Source: JACCXJ01 sp052387115 (GTDB lineage Bacteria; Pseudomonadota; Gammaproteobacteria; JACCXJ01). Taken from it: a stretch of DNA of 8,918 nt. Of this stretch, positions 1 to 5,989 are shown one piece after another. How positions within the stretch are numbered: the stretch's first letter is position 1; each line of letters starts with the position of its first letter. The stretch is from positions 1 through 8,918 of the forward strand of contig JBQTJM010000191.1 in assembly GCA_052387115.1 (NCBI GenBank). Direction: 5' to 3'. The position numbers were made by a program, and so were the translations under genes. The notes beneath the pieces were generated by a model. It did no database searches. It was not told where the DNA came from and saw only the letters and a list, made by a program, of their open reading frames with translations.

Positions 1-20
1 AATCTGCTGCGCTCGGGATC

Positions 21-95
21 TCGCGTTCCGGCGGTGCTCGGAATCCTCATGTATTTCAACATACACTCCGGTTCCTGCGCTCCGGCGGAACGCGA
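21..95. repeat. Imperfect extragenic palindrome, about 75 bp
   Basis: The outer arms TCGCGTTCCGGCGG (21-34) and CCGGCGGAACGCGA (82-95) are reverse complements with one mismatch. At the centre TGTAT (50-54) pairs with ATACA (61-65) around a six-base loop, and a short GGAA/TTCC pairing lies between. As RNA or single-stranded DNA it could fold into a long interrupted hairpin. Such structures are typical of dispersed extragenic palindromes or small non-autonomous elements. Without other copies from the genome it cannot be assigned to a family. Confidence 0.6.
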
Positions 96-116
96 CCTCC
101 CTTCGCTCGCGACGAT

Positions 117-149
117 TTTTTTCACAAGCTCTGAGAGGTTGTGAAAAAA
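117..149. repeat. Perfect 11-bp inverted repeat with T-run and A-run ends
   Basis: TTTTTTCACAA (117-127) and TTGTGAAAAAA (139-149) are exact reverse complements around an 11-base centre that itself contains CTCT-G-AGAG, so nearly the whole 33 bp has dyad symmetry. It stands out sharply from the GC-rich surroundings. It could be a bidirectional terminator lacking a GC-rich stem, a protein-binding dyad, or the junction of two inverted copies of a repeat. It lies 46 bp before the cobQ start, so a role in cobQ expression is possible but unproven. Confidence 0.65.
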
Positions 150-195
150 CCTACTGCGCTCGACGGCACCGATCGGCCGGGCGTGCACCAGCGCC

Positions 196-1659
196 ATGCA
201 CACACACACCTTGATGGTCCAAGGCACGACCTCGGGTGCCGGCAAGACCACGCTCGTGACCGCGCTGTGCCGGGCCTTGTACCGGCGCGGCTTCCGGGTC
301 GCGCCCTTCAAACCACAGAACATGGCCCTGAACAGCGCGGTGACGGTCGATGGCGGCGAGATCGGCCGGGCGCAGGCCGTCCAGGCACGCGCCTGCGGGC
401 TCGCCCCGCACACGGACATGAATCCGGTGCTGCTCAAGCCCCAAAGCGACGTGGGGGCACAGATCATCGTCCATGGCCGTGCCATCGGCGAGATGGATGC
501 GCGCCGCTACCACGCCTATAAACAGCACGCGATGCAGGCCGTCCTGGCGTCCTACGAGCGGCTTGCAAGCCGTTATGAGCTCATCGTGGTCGAGGGGGCG
601 GGGAGCCCGGCCGAGGTCAATCTGCGCGACGGCGACATCGCCAACATGGGCTTTGCCGAGGCCGCCGACTGCCCGGTGCTGCTCGTCGCCGACATCGACC
701 GCGGTGGGGTGTTCGCGCACCTTGTCGGCACGCTCGCGGTGCTACTGCCTTCCGAACAGGCCCGCATAAGGGGCTTTGTCATCAACCGCTTTCGCGGCGA
801 TCCCGGACTCCTGGAGCCTGGGCTCGCCTGGCTCACGGAGCACACCGGCAAGCCGGTGCTGGGGGTGCTGCCGTGGCTGCCGGGACTGGACCTCGAGTCC
901 GAGGACAGCGTGATAATGCCCCCCGCCAAGAACGGCACGCGCCTCAAGGTCGTGGCGCCGGTCTACCCGCGCATCGGCAACCACACCGACTTCGACGCCT
1001 TGCGCCTGCATCCCGACGTCGATCTATGCCTCATCGGCTCCGGCCATGCGATCCCGGCGGCCGATCTCATCGTCCTGCCTGGCAGCAAGTGCGTGCGGGC
1101 GGACCTCGCCTGGTTGCGCGATCAGGGTTGGGAGCCGGTGATCCGCCGCCACCTCCGTTACGGAGGGAAGCTCATCGGGCTCTGCGGTGGGTTCCAGATG
1201 CTCGGCGTGTCGATCCACGACCCGCACGGGATCGAGGGCCCGGTCGGGACGAGCCGGGGGCTCGGCCTATTCGAGATGGATACGACGCTCATGCCGGAGA
1301 AGCGCCTGTCCGAGGTGCGCGGACGATTGGTCATCGAAAATGCCGGAGTCTCAGGCTACGAGATCCACGCCGGCGTCACGAGCGGTCCGGCGCTGGCCCA
1401 TCCGGCCTGCCAGCTCGCCTCCGGCCCCGACGGGGCCTGTTCCGGAGATGGCCAGGTCCTGGGGACCTACCTGCACGGCCTCTTCGACACCCCGGAGGCC
1501 TGTAGCGCGCTGTTGCGTTGGGCCGGCCTCGAGGCCCCCGCCCACTGCGACATCGAGGCCCGGCGGGAGGACCGCATCGAACACCTGGCGGACGCCGCGG
1601 AATCGGCCTTGGACGTAGATGCTATCGTGAGGTTGCTCGGGCGCCCTGGGTCTAGGTAG
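196..1659 (+). CDS. cobQ: Cobyric acid synthase (glutamine-hydrolysing) CobQ
   Basis: This 487-residue cytoplasmic enzyme amidates the b, d, e and g side chains of adenosylcobyrinic acid a,c-diamide, using glutamine and ATP, to give adenosylcobyric acid in late cobalamin synthesis. The N-terminal ATP-binding half shows the P-loop-like GTTSGAGKTT (residues 10-19), then FKPQNMALNSAV (38-49) and VEGAGSPAE (132-140), all CobQ hallmarks. The C-terminal triad-type glutamine amidotransferase half has the nucleophile Cys330 in GLCGGFQMLG and the likely catalytic His427 in GTYLHGLF. Length and domain order match complete family members. The start is uncertain: ATG at 196 has no Shine-Dalgarno, nor does ATG at 214, which would give the shorter N-terminus MVQGTTSGAG; both precede the P-loop. 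No other cobalamin gene lies in the window, so its pathway partners are presumably elsewhere or to the left. It ends 14 bp from the convergent neighbour's stop. Confidence 0.96.
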   Translation: MHTHTLMVQGTTSGAGKTTLVTALCRALYRRGFRVAPFKPQNMALNSAVTVDGGEIGRAQAVQARACGLAPHTDMNPVLLKPQSDVGAQIIVHGRAIGEMDARRYHAYKQHAMQAVLASYERLASRYELIVVEGAGSPAEVNLRDGDIANMGFAEAADCPVLLVADIDRGGVFAHLVGTLAVLLPSEQARIRGFVINRFRGDPGLLEPGLAWLTEHTGKPVLGVLPWLPGLDLESEDSVIMPPAKNGTRLKVVAPVYPRIGNHTDFDALRLHPDVDLCLIGSGHAIPAADLIVLPGSKCVRADLAWLRDQGWEPVIRRHLRYGGKLIGLCGGFQMLGVSIHDPHGIEGPVGTSRGLGLFEMDTTLMPEKRLSEVRGRLVIENAGVSGYEIHAGVTSGPALAHPACQLASGPDGACSGDGQVLGTYLHGLFDTPEACSALLRWAGLEAPAHCDIEARREDRIEHLADAAESALDVDAIVRLLGRPGSR

Positions 1660-1673
1660 CGCTGAGGGTCCTC

Positions 1674-4600
1674 TCAGGCCCGATGGATCAGGACGGAGAC
1701 TTCTTTGAGCAGCTTTTCGTCGTGCGCGAGGGTGGCCCGCCGGGCGGCCTTGGCCATTTGCTTGGCGGCTTCGATCTGGTGATCGAGGCGCGCGGTCAGC
1801 TCCAGCTGATCGGGCGAACTGTCGAAGGCGTCCTGCTCGCGCCGCCATTCTGCGACCTCGGCGTCGATCTGGGCGCGCAGGCGTGCCTCGGTCTCACGCT
1901 GGCGCTCTAGATCGGCCGCGGTGGTCTGGCTGGCCCCCTCGGCGATGTCCTGGGCCCGCGCCGCCGCGTTCTCGCGGGTCTGGGCGCGCGCGACCTTTTG
2001 CTCCAAGACCTTGATCTGGGTGTCGATGACCTCCCGGCCCTGGTGGGAACCCCGGGTGCCGTCCTGGGTGCGCTTGAGTCGCAAGACCTCCTGCTCGGCG
2101 GCGATCCGGGCGGCCTCGGCCACTCGCTTGAGCCGCCGCGCTTCGTCGAGGACGCCCTGGATGCGCTCGGCCTCGGCCTCGATGCGCGCCTTCTCGGCTT
2201 TGAGCTTGGCCTCTTCCTCCGCGTGCATGCGCTCGAACGCGGACCGATATTCGGCGATCTTGCGCTCCGCTTCCGCCGCCGCCGCCTGGCGGTCGGCCTC
2301 GGCCGCCTCGCGCTCGCGTTGGGCCACCGCCAGCTCGCCGGCGGCGCGGGACAGATCGGCCTCCAAGCGGCGCTTGTCCTCCGCCAGACGGGTGTCGATG
2401 TCGCTCCGCAGGCTTTTCTCCAAGGCGAGTAAGTCCTGGTGCTTGCGGTCCACCTCTTCGGCCATGTGGATGCGGGACATCTCGATGTCGTGTTCGGCGC
2501 GCTCCGCCTGGCACAGGCGCTTCTTGGCTTCCATGGCTTCGCGGGCGAAGCGCTTGCGTTCCTCGGCCAGCTCCGCCGCGACCTGCTCTTTCAGTCGATG
2601 GATCTTGGCCAGCTCGTCCGACTGTCGCTTCGCGGTTTCGTCGATCTCCCGTTCGCGTGACCGAAGCTTTTGCTTGAGTTTCGCCTTGAGCCCGCGGATG
2701 CGCTCCTCCTCGACCTGCCGCTGCCTGGCGGCTTCATGTTCCGCGACACGCTTGGCCTCTGCGATATCCCGCTTCATGGCCTCTGCGTGCGCCACCAGCG
2801 CGTCGGCTCGCTGCATTTCCGCTTCGATACGAGTGCGTTCTTGCTCCAGCTCTGCCTGGTTCTTGCCCTGTGCCTCGCGCATTTCCCGCTCGATCCGTTC
2901 CCGATGGCGCTGAGCCTCCTTCATCCGCGCCTCGACCTCACGGGCCTCCTGCTCCAGGCGCTCGCGTTCTGCGCATGCCTGCCGTTCCGCCTCCTCACGG
3001 AGCATCCGGGCGCGCTCGAGCTCCTGTTCTTTCATCGCTGCCAGTGAATCGATGCCCTGCTCGCGTTCGCGTACACGGGCGTCCAGGGACGCTTCCAGGG
3101 TCTTCAGCCGCTCTTCTTCCTCGCGGCGCCTGTGCAGCGCATCGGCCTCGGCCAGGCGCTTCGACTGTTCCAGCTCCCGCTTCATGGCCTCGGCCTCTGC
3201 GACCAGGGCATTGGCCCGTTCCATCTCGGCCTTGACGTGTTCCCGCTCCCCTTGCAGGTCCTGATAACCAGCCTGCTCGGCACGGTGCGCGGCGGCTTCC
3301 ACCTCTTGCTGATGGCGGTGCGTATCGGCGACGCGGGATTCGGCCTCCCGCACCTCGGCCGCCAAGCGCTCGCGATCTGCCTGAACCTCGGCCTCGGCCT
3401 CGGCCCGCAGCTGCTGGATCGCGGCCAGTTCCTCCCGCTTCATCGCGCGCACAAACAGGAGCTCCTGGTCGCGTTCGCGCAGGCGCTGTTGAACCTCGGC
3501 CTCGAGCCCCGCGGCTCGCACTTCGGCCTCGCGCTTGAGACGCTCGGCCTCGACCTCGGCATGGCGCCTGGCTTCTTCCAGATCGCGCCGCATCGCCTCC
3601 GCCTCGGCGAACAGGGCCTGGGCTCGCGCCAGCTCGCCCTGGGATCGGGAATCGATCTGTGCTTCGAGGCGCTTTTTCGCTTCCTGCTCCTCGGCATGAG
3701 CCCGTTCGGCCTCTTGCTTGATCCTGAGGGCCTCGTGCAGCTCCAACCGCGCCTGGGCCAGCCTGGCCTTGAGGACGGCGGCCTGCACCTCCGGGTCATC
3801 GGAGCCGGCCTTGCTGTGCTCTGCGGCCCGCGCGCCCGCCACACCTCCCGCAGGGTGGTCCGAGACAGGATCCGGGCTCCCGGCGGCGGACGCCCACCGG
3901 TAGCCATAGGACCCACCGGCCGCCCGGCCGTCCGAGATGCGAACCGGGGTCGTTTCGGCCGGGGATGCAGCGGCCTGGGCGGCATCGGCCCGGGTGTTAT
4001 CGGCCCCTGTGACACCCACCGGGAGGGAATCGGCCTGGGTAGGAGCGCGACCTCGGGAGGGCTCGGGATAGGCCTCCAAACCCCCCGCCAGATAGACGCA
4101 GTCGCAGCCGGCGTCCGTCACCAGAAAGGCCGCCACGGCACCCCGTATGCCGTTGTCGCAGCAGGCGATATAGCGCCGGCTCGGGTCCAGGGACTGGGCC
4201 CGCTGGCGCAACACGTTCAGTGGGAGGTCGAGGCTGTCGGGAAGCGCCGACCCCACTTGCTCGTCCGGGTAACGGACGTCCAGCCATCGGGCACCGGCGG
4301 ACAGCTCCGCCCGAGCCTGTACCAGGGTGACGGATTTCAGCACCGGCGCGACCACGAGGCCATGGAAGTTGGCCTCGTCGAGGCGCATGAGGGTGCAGTT
4401 CGTCAAAGTCCGTACCGTGGCATTGCGGATCCCGCCCGCGACCAGGGCCTCTTCGCCGAAGCGTTCTCCCGGCCCGAGCTGGGCTAGTTTGTACCCCTGC
4501 TCGCCGCGAGACAGATGGCGCTGCACTTCGCATAGCCCTTCATTGATTACGTAGCAGGCGTCGGCGGCCTGTCCCTGCTGGATGACGCTCTGGCCAGCCT

Positions 4601-5120
4601 CGACCTCGACGGCCTCCATGGCGGCAAACAGGCGCTGGATATTGGCCACCGGCAGGCGCGCGAAGATCGGGGACTTCAGCATGCGGGTGATCCAGTCTTC
4701 CGGGCCGCTCGATGCGATTTGCCCCCCAAGGGGCTCGGCGTCGCTATCGTCGGGTCCCGCATGCAGGTGGTGATCGAGCCGCTCCCGTTGCACGCGCAGC
4801 ACCTGGACCGTGGTCCTGGGGATCGCCGAGAGTTGGCGGGGCTGCAGTTGGGCAAGGGCGAATCGAGCCTCCTGGGTCCCGCCCCGGAGGTGGCTCACCA
4901 ACTCGCCGTCAGAATAAAGATCGAGCTCGCCCTGGAGCAGATAGAACAGGTAGGCGTCGCGGTCGCCCTGTCGGAACACGTAATGTCCGGGCGCGTAGTC
5001 CAGGACGGACGACTCATCGATGAGACGCTGGAGGCGCGGTGGAGGCAGGTCCTGGAGCGGTGCGAGCTGCGGGATCAGGGCGTCGAGCAGCGTGCGGTTG
5101 TGGCGAATATCCGTATTCAT
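1674..5120 (-). CDS. Double cNMP-binding, rhodanese and long coiled-coil protein
   Basis: A 1148-residue protein with an unusual order of domains. Residues about 25-115 form a cyclic-nucleotide-binding-like barrel (DYAPGHYVFRQGD) that lacks the phosphate-binding FGE...R signature. Residues about 150-265 form a second one with an intact-looking cassette, FGEEAL (221-226) through Arg232 in GIRNATVRT. Residues about 265-352 are a rhodanese domain with the catalytic-type loop CDNGIR, nucleophile Cys321 and closing Arg326. A Pro/Ala/Gly-rich linker (about 353-440) leads to about 700 residues of Glu/Arg/Ala/Lys-rich helix predicted by eye as coiled coil. No signal peptide or membrane segment is seen, so it is probably cytoplasmic. 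I chose ATG 5120 because GAGGGG sits five bases upstream and the homologous fold begins soon after; the open frame continues to 5207 without a better site. The family suggests nucleotide-gated control of persulfide chemistry or a scaffold, but the function is unknown. Confidence 0.88.
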   Translation of the reverse strand: MNTDIRHNRTLLDALIPQLAPLQDLPPPRLQRLIDESSVLDYAPGHYVFRQGDRDAYLFYLLQGELDLYSDGELVSHLRGGTQEARFALAQLQPRQLSAIPRTTVQVLRVQRERLDHHLHAGPDDSDAEPLGGQIASSGPEDWITRMLKSPIFARLPVANIQRLFAAMEAVEVEAGQSVIQQGQAADACYVINEGLCEVQRHLSRGEQGYKLAQLGPGERFGEEALVAGGIRNATVRTLTNCTLMRLDEANFHGLVVAPVLKSVTLVQARAELSAGARWLDVRYPDEQVGSALPDSLDLPLNVLRQRAQSLDPSRRYIACCDNGIRGAVAAFLVTDAGCDCVYLAGGLEAYPEPSRGRAPTQADSLPVGVTGADNTRADAAQAAASPAETTPVRISDGRAAGGSYGYRWASAAGSPDPVSDHPAGGVAGARAAEHSKAGSDDPEVQAAVLKARLAQARLELHEALRIKQEAERAHAEEQEAKKRLEAQIDSRSQGELARAQALFAEAEAMRRDLEEARRHAEVEAERLKREAEVRAAGLEAEVQQRLRERDQELLFVRAMKREELAAIQQLRAEAEAEVQADRERLAAEVREAESRVADTHRHQQEVEAAAHRAEQAGYQDLQGEREHVKAEMERANALVAEAEAMKRELEQSKRLAEADALHRRREEEERLKTLEASLDARVREREQGIDSLAAMKEQELERARMLREEAERQACAERERLEQEAREVEARMKEAQRHRERIEREMREAQGKNQAELEQERTRIEAEMQRADALVAHAEAMKRDIAEAKRVAEHEAARQRQVEEERIRGLKAKLKQKLRSREREIDETAKRQSDELAKIHRLKEQVAAELAEERKRFAREAMEAKKRLCQAERAEHDIEMSRIHMAEEVDRKHQDLLALEKSLRSDIDTRLAEDKRRLEADLSRAAGELAVAQREREAAEADRQAAAAEAERKIAEYRSAFERMHAEEEAKLKAEKARIEAEAERIQGVLDEARRLKRVAEAARIAAEQEVLRLKRTQDGTRGSHQGREVIDTQIKVLEQKVARAQTRENAAARAQDIAEGASQTTAADLERQRETEARLRAQIDAEVAEWRREQDAFDSSPDQLELTARLDHQIEAAKQMAKAARRATLAHDEKLLKEVSVLIHRA
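2400..3623 (-). repeat. Three 136-residue (408-bp) repeats within the coiled coil
   Basis: Counting from the ATG at 5120, residues 500-635, 636-771 and 772-907 align as direct repeats. Each opens with a near-identical block: AQALFAEAEAMRRDLEEA, ANALVAEAEAMKRELEQS, ADALVAHAEAMKRDIAEA. Units one and two are both exactly 136 residues and align without gaps, for example at unit position 61 MKREELAA versus MKEQELER. Unit three keeps register to about position 100 (ELAKIHRLKEQ against ELAAIQQLRAE), then drifts. At DNA level the units cover 3216-3623, 2808-3215 and 2400-2807. They have diverged, so this is old duplication rather than recent expansion. Confidence 0.75.
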
Positions 5121-5125
5121 TTCTT

Positions 5126-5131
5126 CCCCTC
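5126..5131 (-). promoter_or_regulatory. Ribosome binding site deciding the start of the cNMP/rhodanese gene
   Basis: On the minus strand GAGGGG precedes ATG 5120 by five bases. The alternative upstream starts in the same frame, at 5207 and at 5141, lack a comparable purine-rich site, and the extra 29 residues they would add do not look like part of the fold. Confidence 0.6.
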
Positions 5132-5174
5132 TCGGTTCCATAAGCGGGTGCTCCGGTGCGCCGAAGCAGTGGGG

Positions 5175-5187
5175 GTATCGGCGATAC
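5175..5187. promoter_or_regulatory. 13-bp palindrome GTATCGGCGATAC, possible operator
   Basis: GTATCG and CGATAC are exact reverse complements about a single central base, located 55 bp before the start of the cNMP/rhodanese gene. The position would suit an operator or promoter-proximal site for that minus-strand gene. No clear -10/-35 pair could be read around it, and a 13-bp palindrome may arise by chance. Confidence 0.25.
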
Positions 5188-5267
5188 GCCTCTGCGCCGT
5201 AGTCCACGCCCGACCCGATGCGACCGGCTTGGCCAGCGCCTTGTGCGGCAAACGTCCGGCCGGCTGG

Positions 5268-5331
5268 CGCCTGACCCGTCTTACGCTTGATCGGGCTGGC
5301 GCCAGATCGGTCTAACGCTAGATCGGCCTAT
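5268..5331. repeat. Degenerate 16-bp tandem repeat, four units
   Basis: Four consecutive 16-base units can be read on the plus strand: CGCCTGACCCGTCTTA, CGCTTGATCGGGCTGG, CGCCAGATCGGTCTAA and CGCTAGATCGGCCTAT, starting at 5268, 5284, 5300 and 5316. A decayed fifth (CGCATGAATCG) begins at 5332 inside the methyltransferase gene. The rough consensus is CGCYWGATCGGTCTAA. The array covers the methyltransferase stop codon (5328-5330) and its 3' flank. A 10-bp palindrome CTGGCGCCAG (5296-5305) falls at a unit junction. No U-run follows, so it is not an obvious intrinsic terminator. Confidence 0.6.
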
Positions 5332-5963
5332 CGCATGAATCGAGGCGTCCGTCCGCAATAGATCTCGTAGATCGGTCCGAAACGGGCCAGGAGCTCTTGC
5401 TCCTCGCGGCGCGCGAGGCCGGCGTAGAGATAGATGAGGACAGGAAATAACAGCAGGGTGAGGAGCGCCGGGGACTGCACCAGGTTCCCCAGCATGATCG
5501 AGTAGAGCGCCAGGTACTGGGGGTGACGGACCCAACGATAGGGTCCGCCCGTCGCCGGTACCCCGCTGGCCAGGGCGGCCTCCAGTGCCTTACGCGACAG
5601 GAACAACACGATGAGGCCCCCGAAGATCAAGACCCCGGCGATGATGTGGAACCAGTCGAACGCGCCCTCGCGACCCGAGGTCTCGAACAACACCCGCCAC
5701 AGATCACCCGCGCGCCACCCGAGGTGGTCCGCGCCAGCATAGCTCGCGAGCTGGCCGGCGAAGAGCGAGAGGGTGAAGGGGTAGCCGTAGGACTCCGCGT
5801 AGGTCACGAGCAGAGACAGCCCGAACAGCGCGATGCCGACGTGCTCGAGGGGGCGCTCGGGGCGGATCAGCAGATACGCCGCGGCGCTCCAGATGATGGT
5901 ATTGAAGGCGACGGTACCCCAGTGGCCGTAAGCCAGCTCGCTCCCGATGATGAGCTCTTCCAC
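5328..5963 (-). CDS. Integral membrane protein, isoprenylcysteine/phospholipid methyltransferase superfamily
   Basis: A 211-residue membrane protein. Hydrophobic stretches appear at about residues 17-33, 41-58, 105-122 and 150-182, so four or five membrane helices are likely. The C-terminal third carries the superfamily signature: GGPYRWVRHPQY (139-150), then a hydrophobic hairpin, then ARREEQELLARFG (184-196) and YEIYCGRTPRF (199-209). These resemble the S-adenosylmethionine-binding and ER/EE motifs of ICMT and PEMT-type enzymes. The bacterial acceptor cannot be told from sequence: a lipid, an isoprenoid acid or a small thiol are all possible, and some relatives (NnrU or MddA-like) do other chemistry. 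The start is GTG at 5963, 26 bp after the acetoacetyl-CoA synthetase stop, with no strong Shine-Dalgarno. It is probably co-transcribed as the last gene of the three. Confidence 0.8.
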   Translation of the reverse strand: MEELIIGSELAYGHWGTVAFNTIIWSAAAYLLIRPERPLEHVGIALFGLSLLVTYAESYGYPFTLSLFAGQLASYAGADHLGWRAGDLWRVLFETSGREGAFDWFHIIAGVLIFGGLIVLFLSRKALEAALASGVPATGGPYRWVRHPQYLALYSIMLGNLVQSPALLTLLLFPVLIYLYAGLARREEQELLARFGPIYEIYCGRTPRFMR

Positions 5964-5989
5964 GCCGAAAATTAACCGGCTGGTAGCGC

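Larger units (their letters stand above)
1..195. other. Non-coding leader region upstream of cobQ, repeat-rich
   Basis: I see no credible protein-coding gene here; frames running through it are out of phase with cobQ or are shadows. The stretch holds an imperfect long palindrome (21-95), a perfect 11-bp inverted repeat with A/T-rich outer ends (117-149), and several scattered copies of a short GCTC-containing motif (TGCGCTCG or close variants near 9-16, 77-83 and 155-161; a looser TTCGCTCG at 102-109). No adenosylcobalamin riboswitch (B12 box) is recognisable, and no promoter can be picked out with confidence. It looks like dispersed extragenic repeat DNA rather than a conserved regulatory leader. 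Confidence 0.6.

Noticed and set aside
117..149. Intrinsic terminator for a gene left of the window
   Set aside because: The dyad has T and A runs, but its stem is A/T-rich instead of GC-rich and no upstream coding frame reaches it, so a terminator call is not secure. It is kept only as an inverted repeat.
1..195. Adenosylcobalamin riboswitch controlling cobQ
   Set aside because: No B12-box-like conserved segment was found, and the structure present is simple palindromes.
141..521. A 126-codon plus-strand frame beginning at the GTG inside the 117-149 inverted repeat
   Set aside because: It overlaps cobQ in another frame, is dominated by Arg, Gly and His, and shows no family features.
1921..2913. 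A 330-codon plus-strand open frame rich in Ser and Ala
   Set aside because: It is a shadow of the coiled-coil coding frame: low complexity, no motif, and lacking independent start signals.
2400..3623. CRISPR-like or recent DNA tandem repeat
   Set aside because: The 408-bp periodicity is a diverged protein-level repeat in frame, without identical repeats or spacers.
3132..4487. A 451-codon plus-strand open frame opposite the coiled-coil gene
   Set aside because: Its leucine/glycine-rich translation mirrors the antisense of Glu/Arg/Lys-rich codons. It has no domain or ribosome binding site, while the minus strand shows clear cNMP, rhodanese and helix repeats.
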